64,000 bases of DNA. It comes from Pelagibacter sp047722505 (lineage in GTDB: Bacteria > Pseudomonadota > Alphaproteobacteria > Pelagibacterales > Pelagibacteraceae). The position numbers were made by a program, and so were the translations under genes. Below, in pieces: positions 7,616 to 17,212 of this stretch; the first letter of the stretch is position 1; every line of letters begins with the position of its first letter. The notes beneath the pieces are model-generated. The model saw nothing but the letters and a program-made list of their open reading frames with translations. It ran no database searches and was not told the DNA's origin. Location: positions 682,001-746,000 of the forward strand of contig NZ_CP159814.1 in the NCBI RefSeq assembly GCF_047722505.1, read 5' to 3'.

Positions 7616-10207
7616 ATGAATCTTGTAGTCGTAGAAAGTCCAGCTAAAGCAAAAACTATCAATAAATATCTAGGTGATGATTATATTGTATTAGCAAGTT
7701 ATGGACATATTAGAGACCTTCCTTCGAAAAATGGTTCTGTTGATCCAGAAAATAATTTTAAAATGGAATGGGAAGTGGATAGTTTTTCTAAAAAATACCT
7801 TAAAGAAATTACAGATGCAGCTAAAATTTCTTCAAAAATTATACTAGCAACAGACCCTGACCGAGAGGGAGAAGCAATTGCTTGGCATGTTAAAGAATAT
7901 TTAAATGAGAAAAAATTAATTAAGGACAAGCATGTCGAAAGAGTTGTTTTTAATGAAATTACAAAAAAAGCAGTTATTCATGGAATTGAAAACCCACGAC
8001 AAATAGAGCCACTACTTGTTGATGCCTATATGGCTAGAAGAGCCTTGGACTATTTAGTTGGCTTTAACATATCACCAATTTTATGGACAAAATTACCTGG
8101 TTCTAAATCTGCGGGGCGTGTTCAGTCAGTTGCTTTAAAATTAATTACAGAACGAGAACATGAAATAGAGCTTTTTGACCCTGAAGAATTTTGGACTTTA
8201 AATATTCAATTCATCGACAATGATAAAAATTCTATATTGGCTAGTATAACTCAATTGAATGACAAAAAAATTGAAAAATTTTCTTTTAAAAATAAAGCTA
8301 AAATTGATAAAGCAATTGAAGAAGTTAAGTCTAAGAAGTTCAATATAAATGACATCTCAAACAAAGTTGTTAACAGAAACCCTTCTGGTCCTTTTACTAC
8401 CTCTACATTGCAGCAAGTTTCTTCTGGTAGATTGGGATTTGGAGCATCAAGAACAATGCAGGTAGCTCAAAAACTTTATCAAGGTATAGAAATAGACGGT
8501 GAAACTATTGGTCTTATTACTTACATGCGAACAGATGGTACCAATTTATCTAAAGACGCTATAGACACCTTTAGGAAATATATAAAAAATGAGTTTGGCA
8601 ATGAATATGTTCCAGATAATGCAGCAAGTTATTCTGGTAAAAAAGCTAAAAATGCTCAAGAAGCACATGAAGCAATTAGACCTACAGATATTATGCGTGC
8701 ACCAAATACAGTTAAGAAATATCTAAGTCCAGACCAACATAAATTATATGATTTGATTTGGAGTAGAGCCCTATCCTCTCAAATGAAACCTGCTCAATTT
8801 GATAGAAATACCATTACGATATGTTCAGATGATAATGGAACAATCTGTAAAGTTAGCGGTTCTGTTATTAAATTTGATGGTTTTTTAAGAGTTATGAAAG
8901 ATACTAAAAAAGATGATGATGAAGATATTCTTCCAGAAATGAATAAAGGTCCAGTTAATATAGAGGCTCTATTAGATGAACAACATTTTACACAACCACC
9001 ACCAAGATACTCAGAAGCAAGTTTAGTTAAAAAATTAGAGGAGCTTGGTATTGGGAGACCTTCTACTTATGCAAGTATAATATCAGTTATATCTACCAGA
9101 GGGTATGCTGAAGCAATTAATAAAAGATTCCACCCAACAGATCGTGGTAAATTAATTTCTGCTTTTCTTGAAAAACTTTTTTCAAAGTATGTTGACTATA
9201 ACTTTACTGCAAGTTTAGAAAATCAACTTGATGATATCACAACAGGTAAAGAAGGATGGATAAAAGTTCTAGAGTTATTTTGGAAAGATTTTAATCAAAA
9301 TGTATCTGATGTTAAAGAGAAAAGAACCAGAGAAGTTTTAGATCTATTAAATGATAGCCTAGGTAGTTTAATTTTTGAAAGAGATAAAGATGGAAATATT
9401 AATAGACAATGTAAGTTATGTGACAATGGATCATTAAGTTTAAAAAATAGCTTTAGAGGTGGTGCTTTTATAGGTTGTTCGAATTATCCAGATTGTAAAT
9501 TTACTAGACCCCTTTCTAAAGCTAAAGCAGCTGCTCAATCTCAACTAGCTGAACCAAAATTTATAGGGAAACATGAAAATGGCAATGACATGTATCTTAA
9601 AAATGGAAGATTTGGTCCCTATCTTCAGTATGAGAAAATTGACGAAGTGAAAGAAGAAGTTGTTGTTGAAACAAAAAAGAAAAAGAAAACAAAAAAAAAG
9701 AAGGTAGAAAAAGAAGATAACAATTTAAGAAATGTTTCTATACCTAAGGGAATTACATTGAATAGTGTGGATCTTGATAGGGCTAAATTTTTATGTTCAT
9801 TACCCAAAATTTTAGGTATTAACCCTGAAAATCAAAAGGATATAATTTTAAACTCAGGTAGATTTGGTCCATATCTAAAGTGTGAAAATAAATCTGCTAG
9901 AATTGAAAATGTTGAAGAAATTTTTTCAATTGGTTTAAATAGAGCAATAACCTTAATAGCAGAAGCTAAACCTGGCAGAATGTCAGCATCAATAATTAAA
10001 GATCTAGGTGAACATCCAGAAGATAAAAAACCTGTTAGAGTGATGAAGGGTCAATATGGGCCTTACATTAAATATAAATCACTCAATGCAACAATACCCG
10101 AGGAAAAAGATCCTATAGAACTTAATATGGAAGAGGCAATAATATTGATTGAGAAAAGAAAAGAATACGATAAAAGTAAAAAATCAAACAAAAGGAGAAA
10201 AAAATGA
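7616..10207 (+). CDS. topA: DNA topoisomerase I
   Basis: This type IA topoisomerase relaxes negative supercoils through a 5'-phosphotyrosine. The 863 residues show a Toprim domain (VVESPAKAKTI from residue 4, ATDPDREGEAIAWH near 78), the nucleophile Tyr303 in ITYMRTDGT, and one Cys4 zinc motif (CKLC...CSNYPDC). A lysine-rich linker (KKKKKTKKKKVEKED) comes next. Three C-terminal repeats contain the core GRFGPYL or GQYGPYI. The last codons overlap the start of the following lipoprotein gene by four bases. Confidence 0.97.
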   Translation: MNLVVVESPAKAKTINKYLGDDYIVLASYGHIRDLPSKNGSVDPENNFKMEWEVDSFSKKYLKEITDAAKISSKIILATDPDREGEAIAWHVKEYLNEKKLIKDKHVERVVFNEITKKAVIHGIENPRQIEPLLVDAYMARRALDYLVGFNISPILWTKLPGSKSAGRVQSVALKLITEREHEIELFDPEEFWTLNIQFIDNDKNSILASITQLNDKKIEKFSFKNKAKIDKAIEEVKSKKFNINDISNKVVNRNPSGPFTTSTLQQVSSGRLGFGASRTMQVAQKLYQGIEIDGETIGLITYMRTDGTNLSKDAIDTFRKYIKNEFGNEYVPDNAASYSGKKAKNAQEAHEAIRPTDIMRAPNTVKKYLSPDQHKLYDLIWSRALSSQMKPAQFDRNTITICSDDNGTICKVSGSVIKFDGFLRVMKDTKKDDDEDILPEMNKGPVNIEALLDEQHFTQPPPRYSEASLVKKLEELGIGRPSTYASIISVISTRGYAEAINKRFHPTDRGKLISAFLEKLFSKYVDYNFTASLENQLDDITTGKEGWIKVLELFWKDFNQNVSDVKEKRTREVLDLLNDSLGSLIFERDKDGNINRQCKLCDNGSLSLKNSFRGGAFIGCSNYPDCKFTRPLSKAKAAAQSQLAEPKFIGKHENGNDMYLKNGRFGPYLQYEKIDEVKEEVVVETKKKKKTKKKKVEKEDNNLRNVSIPKGITLNSVDLDRAKFLCSLPKILGINPENQKDIILNSGRFGPYLKCENKSARIENVEEIFSIGLNRAITLIAEAKPGRMSASIIKDLGEHPEDKKPVRVMKGQYGPYIKYKSLNATIPEEKDPIELNMEEAIILIEKRKEYDKSKKSNKRRKK

Positions 10208-10368
10208 AAAAGATATTAATAATTTTATCAACTCTAATTCTAACTTCTTGTGGATCAATCTCAAATATAAAAAATGGTGCTGTAGATTCTTTTAAAAATA
10301 TAGGTAAAAACCCTTGTTATGACAAAGAAAAAAATACTACAAAAATATTTGGTTGTAAAAAAAAATAA
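10204..10368 (+). CDS. Small predicted lipoprotein, 54 aa
   Basis: The frame starts at an ATG overlapping the topA stop (ATGA), a coupling that favours a real gene. Residues 1-15 form a short lipoprotein signal with a charged start (MKK) and a hydrophobic core. The lipobox LTSCG places the lipidated cysteine at residue 16. The mature part is only 39 residues, Lys/Asn-rich, with two further cysteines (38 and 51) that could form a disulfide. It is probably membrane-attached in the periplasm. I do not recognise a family. Confidence 0.7.
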   Translation: MKKILIILSTLILTSCGSISNIKNGAVDSFKNIGKNPCYDKEKNTTKIFGCKKK

Positions 10369-10387
10369 ATTAACTTTGTGGTAACTG

Positions 10388-10849
10388 ATGACATATGATC
10401 AAAAAATTAATGAATTAAAATTAAAGCTTCCAGAAGCAAGAGATCCAGTGGGATCTTACGTTGCGTCAAAAATTATAGGAAAAATGCTTTATATTTCTGG
10501 ACAAATATCTATATCTGCTAATGGCGAATTAATAAAAGGTAAAATTGGTCAAGACTTAAAAACTGAAGATGGGTATGAGGCTGCTAAAAGATGTGGCTTA
10601 AGTATAATTTCACAAGTCAAAAAAGCTTGTAATGATGATCTTTCTAAAATTAAATCATGCATAAAATTAACAGGCTTTGTAAATTCTACAGATGAGTTTA
10701 CGGAACAGCCTAAAGTAATCAACGGCGCTTCTGATTTAATAGTTTCAGTTTTTGGTGACGCTGGAATGCATACAAGAGCTGCAGTTAGTACAAATAGTTT
10801 ACCTCTTGGAGTATCAGTGGAAGTTGATGCTATTTTTGAATTAAATTAA
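10388..10849 (+). CDS. RidA/YjgF/UK114-family protein
   Basis: The 153-residue product has the chorismate-mutase-like RidA fold signatures: a glycine-rich turn with SGQIS, KLTGFVNSTDEF near residue 95, and HTRAAVSTNSLPLGVSVEVDA near 126, including the arginine that binds the substrate carboxylate in active members. RidA proteins deaminate reactive enamine or imine intermediates from PLP enzymes. The N-terminal 20 residues and overall length fit the longer archaeal/bacterial subfamilies, so the substrate cannot be assigned. The gene converges on ugd, overlapping by four bases. Confidence 0.85.
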   Translation: MTYDQKINELKLKLPEARDPVGSYVASKIIGKMLYISGQISISANGELIKGKIGQDLKTEDGYEAAKRCGLSIISQVKKACNDDLSKIKSCIKLTGFVNSTDEFTEQPKVINGASDLIVSVFGDAGMHTRAAVSTNSLPLGVSVEVDAIFELN

Positions 10850-12144
10850 CAACCAATAGCAAAATATTTAATATTCAGTTCTTTCATCTTTTTAGGGGAA
10901 TAAATATTTCTCATATCAAAAATTTTAAAATTTTTATTTTTAACATTTTTTTTGAAATTAATTGACTTAAAATCATTCCATTCTGTGTGAATAATTATTA
11001 AGTCAGCATTTGTTATTGCAGACTTAATGTCGTTAGAAAATTTAACATTTTTAATTTTATTAAAATTATTTTTTTTACCAGTTGGATCAAAATAATTTAT
11101 TTTAGCTCCTTTTTTAACTAAAGAAGGTATCATAGATAAACATGATGAATCTCTCATATCATCTGTATTAGCCTTAAATGTAACACCTAAAAAACATATT
11201 TTTTTATTTCGAATATTGTTATTTAATATATCAAAAACTCGTTTTAACAATAAAGAGGATCTATTATTGTTAGATTTAATTACACTTTTAATAACAGATA
11301 GATTAGTTTTAAATTTATCACTTGTAGAGACGATAGCTTTGGTATCTTTGGGAAAACACGATCCACCATAAGCTGGTCCTGCTCTTAAAAAACGACTACC
11401 AATTCTTTTATCAAGACCCATACCAATAGAAATATCCTCAATATTAACATTTATTTTTTCACATAAGTTTGATAACTCATTAATAAAAGTTATTTTTGTA
11501 GCTAAAAAAGCATTTGAAGCATATTTGATTAATTCAGCAGCTCTTCTTGAGGTGTTAATATATTTTGCTCCTTTGGATATAAGTGGTGAATAAAGATTTT
11601 TTAATTTTTTATTTGATCGTTTATCTCTAGTACCAATAACTACTCTGTCAGGATAACTAAAGTCCCTTATAGCCTCGCCTTCTCTTAAAAATTCTGGATT
11701 GGATACCACAGAAAATAATTTTTTAGATATTTTTTTTGAAATGATTTTTTCAATTTCATCACCTGTAGTAACTGGTACAGTAGATTTAGTAATAATAATT
11801 TTAAATCTATTAATAGAAGTGCTTATTTCTTTTGCGACATTGTAAACTTGACTTAAATCAGCAGCACTACCATTTTTTTTAGTTGGTGTTCCAACACATA
11901 TAAAAATAATATCTGATTTTAATATTGAGTCTTTTAGATTTGTTGAAAATTTTAATCTTTTATTTTTAAAATTTTTTAAAGCTAACTCATTTAAACCAGG
12001 CTCATAGATTGGAATAATTCCTTTTTTTAAATTTTCAATTTTGTTTAAATCTTTATCGACACAAATGACATCATTACCGAGATCAGAAAAGCACACACCA
12101 CTCACCAAACCTACGTAACCTGTTCCTATCATGCAAAGTTTCAT
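10846..12144 (-). CDS. ugd: UDP-glucose 6-dehydrogenase
   Basis: This enzyme oxidises UDP-glucose to UDP-glucuronate with two NAD+, feeding surface polysaccharide synthesis. The 432-residue protein starts with the Rossmann motif GTGYVGLVSG (residues 7-16), has TKSTVPVTTGD near 119, and the catalytic Cys263 in GPAYGGSCFPKDT. It overlaps the downstream end of galU by four bases, so the pair makes UDP-glucose and then UDP-glucuronate. Both genes are Lys/Asn/Ile-rich and poor in GC compared with the ribosomal block. Confidence 0.95.
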   Translation of the reverse strand: MKLCMIGTGYVGLVSGVCFSDLGNDVICVDKDLNKIENLKKGIIPIYEPGLNELALKNFKNKRLKFSTNLKDSILKSDIIFICVGTPTKKNGSAADLSQVYNVAKEISTSINRFKIIITKSTVPVTTGDEIEKIISKKISKKLFSVVSNPEFLREGEAIRDFSYPDRVVIGTRDKRSNKKLKNLYSPLISKGAKYINTSRRAAELIKYASNAFLATKITFINELSNLCEKINVNIEDISIGMGLDKRIGSRFLRAGPAYGGSCFPKDTKAIVSTSDKFKTNLSVIKSVIKSNNNRSSLLLKRVFDILNNNIRNKKICFLGVTFKANTDDMRDSSCLSMIPSLVKKGAKINYFDPTGKKNNFNKIKNVKFSNDIKSAITNADLIIIHTEWNDFKSINFKKNVKNKNFKIFDMRNIYSPKKMKELNIKYFAIGC

Positions 12145-12956
12145 ATTTTAGAAATCTCCAAAGTTGAATTAATATAACCTTTCATTGTGCCACAATCTAA
12201 ATATTTTCCAGAAAAATTATGACCTATAAATTTATAATTTTCACTTATTAAAGATTGTATGGCATCAGTAATATGGATCTCTCCACCTTTACCTGGCTTA
12301 AGTTTTGATAATTTATCAAATATTGTTTTAGGTAAAATATACCGTCCAATAACAGCATTATTTGACGGTGCTAGTTTTATGGAGGGTTTTTCTACAACAT
12401 TTTTAATGGTAAAATTATTTTTATTTAATTTATTTTTAACACTATAAATTCCCCATCTTGAAACTTCTCTTTTATTTACCTTCATGCTAGCCATTACAGA
12501 TGAATTGTATTTCTTATGAACAGCAATCATTGATTTAGAGCAATTATTTTTAATAATCAAATCATCAGGTAGTAACATTAGAAAATATTTATCTTTGATA
12601 TATTTTTTTGTTTTCAATACCGCATCACCTGTTCCAAGCGGTTTATCTTGAAAAACAAATTTAATCATTTTCTTATATTTTATGATTTTTTTATATTCTT
12701 GTATAATTCTTGGATCTTTTTTTTTCTTAATTATAGTTTTATAAAATTTATCATTATAAAAATATTTCTTAATCATTAATTTCTTTTGAGATATAATAAA
12801 AATTACTTCTTTAATTCCAGCGCTTATACATTCATCTAAAATATATTCTATTCCTGGCTTGCCATTAATAGGTAGAAGCTCTTTAGCAAAAACACTAGTT
12901 AGTGGTAACAATCTTGTACCAAGTCCTGCTAAAGGAATAATAGCTTGTTTAATCAT
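12141..12956 (-). CDS. galU: UTP-glucose-1-phosphate uridylyltransferase
   Basis: GalU makes UDP-glucose from UTP and glucose-1-phosphate. The nucleotidyltransferase signature AGLGTRLLPLT lies at residues 10-20 and KELLPINGKP near 25. Later the family segments FVFQDKPLGTGDAVLKTK and VVEKPS follow. At 271 residues it is somewhat shorter than typical GalU. It is the first gene of the galU-ugd pair and is divergent from panC, with very short spacing. Confidence 0.93.
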   Translation of the reverse strand: MIKQAIIPLAGLGTRLLPLTSVFAKELLPINGKPGIEYILDECISAGIKEVIFIISQKKLMIKKYFYNDKFYKTIIKKKKDPRIIQEYKKIIKYKKMIKFVFQDKPLGTGDAVLKTKKYIKDKYFLMLLPDDLIIKNNCSKSMIAVHKKYNSSVMASMKVNKREVSRWGIYSVKNKLNKNNFTIKNVVEKPSIKLAPSNNAVIGRYILPKTIFDKLSKLKPGKGGEIHITDAIQSLISENYKFIGHNFSGKYLDCGTMKGYINSTLEISKI

Positions 12957-12990
12957 ATAAATGTTTTACTTATTAATATTAATATTACAA

Positions 12991-13803
12991 ATGAAATTAA
13001 TAAGGCAAATTACTGATTTAAATAAGGCAATTAGTAACCAGAAAGAATTAGGGTTTGTTCCAACCATGGGAAGTCTACATAAAGGGCATACTTCACTTAT
13101 TAATTCTTCTAAACAAAAATGCAAAAAAACATTAGTTAGTATTTTTGTTAATCCTACTCAATTTAACAGTACTAATGATTTCAAAAATTATCCTCGAGAT
13201 CTAAATAAAGATATTAAATTACTAAAAAGTTTAAAGGTTGATTTCCTTTATGTGCCTACTGTTAGTCAAATTTATAATAATAAGAAACGTAGAGTAACTA
13301 GATTAAATAAATCACAAAAAATACTTTGTGCTAAATTTAGAAAAGGACATTTTGAGGGGGTGCTTGATGTTTTGAATAGATTTACCAATATAATTAAACC
13401 CAAAAAAATTTTCATGGGTGAAAAAGATTATCAACAATTTTTTTTAGTACGTTACTTTATTGAAAAAAAATACAAAACTAAAATTATTGCATGCAAAACA
13501 ATAAGAGATATAAATAAAGTAGCATTATCTTCAAGAAACTCGTTGCTAGATTTAGAAAATCTTAAAAAAGTTGGGAAGATTTCTTTGACGTTAATCAAGT
13601 TGAAAAATTTAATAAAAGATAATATTAAAAATAAAAAATTGATTAAAAAAATAAAAATTGACCTTATAAAAAAATTCAAGATTAAAATTGAATATTTGGA
13701 GTGTAGAAACCTAATCAATCTAAATACTAATTTAAAAGATAAGCCATTTAAGCTTTTTGTAGCATATTACTTAAAGGGTGTAAGACTTATAGATAACTTT
13801 TAA
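12991..13803 (+). CDS. panC: Pantothenate synthetase
   Basis: PanC condenses pantoate and beta-alanine with ATP. I prefer the ATG at 12991 (270 residues), because the open frame's first ten codons from 12961 are hydrophobic and outside the family alignment, while MKLIRQITDL matches usual starts. The HIGH-like motif PTMGSLHKGH lies at residues 24-33; NPTQF, FMGEKDYQQ and the KMSKS-like ALSSRNS are present. The C-terminal half is unusually Lys/Asn-rich. No panB is in the window. It converges on mgtE, overlapping by four bases. Confidence 0.9.
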   Translation: MKLIRQITDLNKAISNQKELGFVPTMGSLHKGHTSLINSSKQKCKKTLVSIFVNPTQFNSTNDFKNYPRDLNKDIKLLKSLKVDFLYVPTVSQIYNNKKRRVTRLNKSQKILCAKFRKGHFEGVLDVLNRFTNIIKPKKIFMGEKDYQQFFLVRYFIEKKYKTKIIACKTIRDINKVALSSRNSLLDLENLKKVGKISLTLIKLKNLIKDNIKNKKLIKKIKIDLIKKFKIKIEYLECRNLINLNTNLKDKPFKLFVAYYLKGVRLIDNF

Positions 13804-15173
13804 AGAAAATAAGCGCTAACACCTAGAAATGAAACAAAACCAATTACATCAGTAATAGTTGTCACAAACACACTGGATGCTATAGCAGGATCAATATTCA
13901 TTTTTTTTAGAGTTATAGGTACTAAAATACCAAATAAACCTGCGACAATCATGGTGACTATCATTGACATTGATATTATTAAAGAAAGTAATGAATCTTG
14001 AAACCACACTTGAACTACTATAGCACTTATTATTGCAAATATAAAACCATTTAAGATACCGATATTAAATTCCTTTAAAATATTTTGTGAAAAGTTATTT
14101 TTTGTTAAGTCATTTGTTGCTAAAGTTCTTACAGTAACGGCTAGGGTTTGCATTCCTGCATTACCACCCATAGAAGCAACAATAGGCATAAGAAATGCAA
14201 GAACAACCATTTGTTCAATTGTTGCGCCAAATAAACTAATGACCCATGTTGCAAGAAATGCAGTAAATAAATTTAATAGAAGCCAGTTAAACCTTCTTCT
14301 AGTTTTCTTAAAAACACCATCAGTAATTTCTTCATCACCTACACCTGCTAATCTTAAAGCATCTTCCTCAGCTTCTTCTTTCAGTACAGTTAGGACGTCA
14401 TCATACATGATCATGCCAACTAACTTGTTTGATTTATCGACAACGGCCGCAGAATTTAGATTGTAATTTTCAAATACGTTACCAACCTCCTCCTTGTCCA
14501 TATCTACAGGAATTAGTAGTTGAGATTCTGACATAATAGAAAGCATTTTAGTTTCTCTCGAAGTAGTTAAAACTTTCGATGACGGAACAGTTCCAATTGG
14601 TTTAAAACCCTCATCTATAATGAAAATTTCTAAAAATTCTTCAGGTAAATCTTTATTTTCTCTTAAATAATCAATAGTTTGACCAACAGACCAATTGCTA
14701 GGAATAGCTGTAAACTCACGTTGCATAATTCTAGCCGCTGTATCTTCCGGGTAACTTAAGCTTTCCAGTAAAGCGAATCTATCTTTTGGTGGTAGAGAAC
14801 TTAATATTGTATTCTTATCTTTTTCGTCAACATTTTCTAAAATTGTTATCGCATCATCAGATTCAAGGTTTTTTAATAGTCTGACAATAGTATCGGGTGA
14901 TAGATAAGCTATGATTTCAGACTGTACTGACTCGTTTAACTCAATAAAAACTTCTGGGTCTATATTGAAATTATTAAGTTTTATTAAACTTTCTCTATCA
15001 TTTTGACCAAGATGTTCAATTATATCAGCTGCATCAGCTGGGTGCATTTCATTAAAAGAATTTGTAATAAATTGAGCATCATTGTTGGTTATCTTGGAAG
15101 TAACAACTTTTATGTACTCTTTATTAAACTCAAAATTAACTTTTTTATCTTTTATTTTTTTTATTAAAGACAT
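13800..15173 (-). CDS. mgtE: MgtE-type magnesium transporter
   Basis: MgtE is a homodimeric, magnesium-gated inner-membrane channel. The 457 residues follow the family layout: an N-terminal superhelical domain (about 20-130) with HPADAADIIEHL, two CBS domains (about 140-260), a plug helix, and five membrane spans in the last 180 residues with MPIVASMGGNAGMQTLAVTVR in the pore region. The CBS domains sense cytosolic Mg2+ in known members. The gene is divergent from lipB. Confidence 0.95.
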   Translation of the reverse strand: MSLIKKIKDKKVNFEFNKEYIKVVTSKITNNDAQFITNSFNEMHPADAADIIEHLGQNDRESLIKLNNFNIDPEVFIELNESVQSEIIAYLSPDTIVRLLKNLESDDAITILENVDEKDKNTILSSLPPKDRFALLESLSYPEDTAARIMQREFTAIPSNWSVGQTIDYLRENKDLPEEFLEIFIIDEGFKPIGTVPSSKVLTTSRETKMLSIMSESQLLIPVDMDKEEVGNVFENYNLNSAAVVDKSNKLVGMIMYDDVLTVLKEEAEEDALRLAGVGDEEITDGVFKKTRRRFNWLLLNLFTAFLATWVISLFGATIEQMVVLAFLMPIVASMGGNAGMQTLAVTVRTLATNDLTKNNFSQNILKEFNIGILNGFIFAIISAIVVQVWFQDSLLSLIISMSMIVTMIVAGLFGILVPITLKKMNIDPAIASSVFVTTITDVIGFVSFLGVSAYFL

Positions 15174-15234
15174 AAATTTACCTATAAATCAGTTTCGCAC
15201 TAATAGTGTATAATAAGAATACTACAATTTATAA

Positions 15235-15855
15235 ATGAATATAGAAATTAAAAAGTCAATAAAACCGATAAAATACGAGGATGCAATAAAACTCCTTGAG
15301 GAAAGACTGTTGGAGATAATCAGTGGTCAAAAAGAGGATTTAATATGGATATTAGAACATGAAGAGGTTTATTCAGCTGGTACTAGTTATAAAGAAAAAG
15401 AAATTCTTAATAAAGATATAAATCTAATAAAAACAAATCGTGGAGGAAAAATTACCTATCATGGTCCGGGTCAAATGATTTGTTATTTTGTTATAGATCT
15501 AAAAAAAAGAAAAAAAGATATTAGAAAATTTATAACTTTAATTGAAGAGACAATTATTGACAGCTTATCAAAATTTAATATTAAGACATTTGGCGATCCA
15601 AAAAATATTGGTATTTGGACTGACCATAAAGGAGAAATTAACAAAGTTGCTGCAATAGGTATTAGGGTAAGTAAGTGGATAGCTTATCATGGATTTGCAA
15701 TAAATATTAATAATGATCTTTCAAAATATAAAAACATTATTCCATGTGGTATTTCGGATAAGGGCGTGATTAATCTTAAAGAAATTAAAGACCAAGATTA
15801 TAAGGATTTAGATAGAATTATCATTGATACGTTTTCTAAGAATTTGGAAACCTAA
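15235..15855 (+). CDS. lipB: Octanoyl-(acyl-carrier-protein) protein transferase
   Basis: LipB moves the octanoyl group from ACP to lipoyl domains, the first step of lipoate assembly. The 206-residue sequence carries RGGKITYHGPGQ near residue 69. The catalytic dyad fits Lys137 (NKVAAIGIR) and Cys171 (IPCGI). The 3' end overlaps the convergent rluC gene by 20 bp. Lipoylated 2-oxoacid dehydrogenases and the glycine cleavage system are the expected clients. Confidence 0.95.
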   Translation: MNIEIKKSIKPIKYEDAIKLLEERLLEIISGQKEDLIWILEHEEVYSAGTSYKEKEILNKDINLIKTNRGGKITYHGPGQMICYFVIDLKKRKKDIRKFITLIEETIIDSLSKFNIKTFGDPKNIGIWTDHKGEINKVAAIGIRVSKWIAYHGFAININNDLSKYKNIIPCGISDKGVINLKEIKDQDYKDLDRIIIDTFSKNLET

Positions 15856-16750
15856 GTCTTTTTGTTTTCAAAAGTTTTTTAAAATAATCTGGTAACAATG
15901 CTGTATAGGTATATTTTTTATCATTAATCATAAATTTAATTTGGTATGAATGTAGCATTAAATTTTTATTTATTGCTTTATCGGTATTACTAAATTTATA
16001 TTTTTGATCTCCATAGATTGGACACCCTACTGCGTAAAGTTGTTTTCTTAATTGATGCTTTCTTCCTGTAATTGGCTTCATTTCAACAAGACTACATATA
16101 GAATTTTTATCTAATACCTTATAAAGAGTTCTAGCTTTTTCAACCACCTCCCTATCATTATCATATCTAGTTAAATCATCATTCCACTCACCAGAGTCTT
16201 TCTGCAATTCACCATGACATATGGCTAAGTAAGTTTTATGTACTTTTCTAAGTCTAAATAAAGAGGTTAATAACTGGGCAGATTGTCTATGCTTCGCTAT
16301 AATAAAAACTCCAGATGTATCTTTATCAAGTCTATGTACAGAAAATGGTTTTGTGTCTTGAAAAATTTCACTACGAGCAAATATATCTACAAGATTTTTT
16401 TTAGATTTAGTTCCACCTTGAACCGAAATACCGGAGCTTTTATTAAGAACGATGAAATCATCATTATTGTCAATTATTAATTCTTCATTCTCTTTAATAA
16501 CCTCTTCTGAGGGTATAAATTTAATTGTTTTTTGAATAATTGTTTCTTTAAAATCAAAGTTGAATAAATCTATAATGTCCCCTGTCTTTACTTTATGAGA
16601 ACTTTTTATTTTTTTACTATTAATTTTAACTTTTCCACTTTTTAAACTTTTTTCAATTAAACCTTGTGGGTAGTTACCAAGATTATTACGTATCCATCTA
16701 TCAATACGCATATCGTTAAACGTTAAATCAACGTTAAAAGACTTTTTCAT
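15836..16750 (-). CDS. rluC: Ribosomal large subunit pseudouridine synthase, RluC/RluD family
   Basis: The 304-residue protein has an N-terminal S4 RNA-binding domain (about 1-60). The RluA-family catalytic motif is HRLDKDTSG, with catalytic Asp142. A later KPITGRKHQLRKQL motif follows. It isomerises uridines in 23S rRNA. RluC (three sites in helices 35 and 39) is the most likely specificity, but RluD cannot be excluded from sequence alone. Confidence 0.85.
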   Translation of the reverse strand: MKKSFNVDLTFNDMRIDRWIRNNLGNYPQGLIEKSLKSGKVKINSKKIKSSHKVKTGDIIDLFNFDFKETIIQKTIKFIPSEEVIKENEELIIDNNDDFIVLNKSSGISVQGGTKSKKNLVDIFARSEIFQDTKPFSVHRLDKDTSGVFIIAKHRQSAQLLTSLFRLRKVHKTYLAICHGELQKDSGEWNDDLTRYDNDREVVEKARTLYKVLDKNSICSLVEMKPITGRKHQLRKQLYAVGCPIYGDQKYKFSNTDKAINKNLMLHSYQIKFMINDKKYTYTALLPDYFKKLLKTKRLRFPNS

Positions 16751-16774
16751 GATGAAATTATTTTATATAAAAAA

Positions 16775-17212
16775 TTAAGCAGTAGCTAATTTTTTCTCTT
16801 CAGTTTTGTCTTTTGCTGGATCTTTTTTCTTTTTATCAACTCTTTTTGCCTCAACATCTCTATCAACAAATTCAATTACAGCCATAGGTGCATTATCACC
16901 ATATCTAAAGCCAGCTTTAATTATTCTAGTATAACCACCATTTCTTTCTACATATCTTTTTGATAATGTTTTTTTAACTTTATTTGCAGATGTTATGTCT
17001 TGCAACTTAGACATTAACATTTTTGTAGTTTGAAGAGTTTCTTTTTTTCCTAAAGTTATGATTTTATCAGCTTGAGGTTTTAAGAATTTGGCTTTTGGAA
17101 GCGTTGTAGTAATCTGCTCATATTTTATTAAAGAATTCAGCATATTCTTCAATAAAGCTTTTCTATGTTCAGAAGTTCTATTTAACTTCTTATTAGCCAT
17201 ACCGTGTCTCAT
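16775..17212 (-). CDS. rplQ: 50S ribosomal protein L17
   Basis: bL17 lies near the peptide exit tunnel. The sequence begins MRHGMANKKLNR and includes HRKALLKNMLNSLIKYEQI, both family hallmarks. At 145 residues it has a lysine-rich C-terminal tail of about 25 residues beyond the folded domain. It is the last gene of the long ribosomal block; its start overlaps the rpoA stop by one base. Confidence 0.97.
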   Translation of the reverse strand: MRHGMANKKLNRTSEHRKALLKNMLNSLIKYEQITTTLPKAKFLKPQADKIITLGKKETLQTTKMLMSKLQDITSANKVKKTLSKRYVERNGGYTRIIKAGFRYGDNAPMAVIEFVDRDVEAKRVDKKKKDPAKDKTEEKKLATA

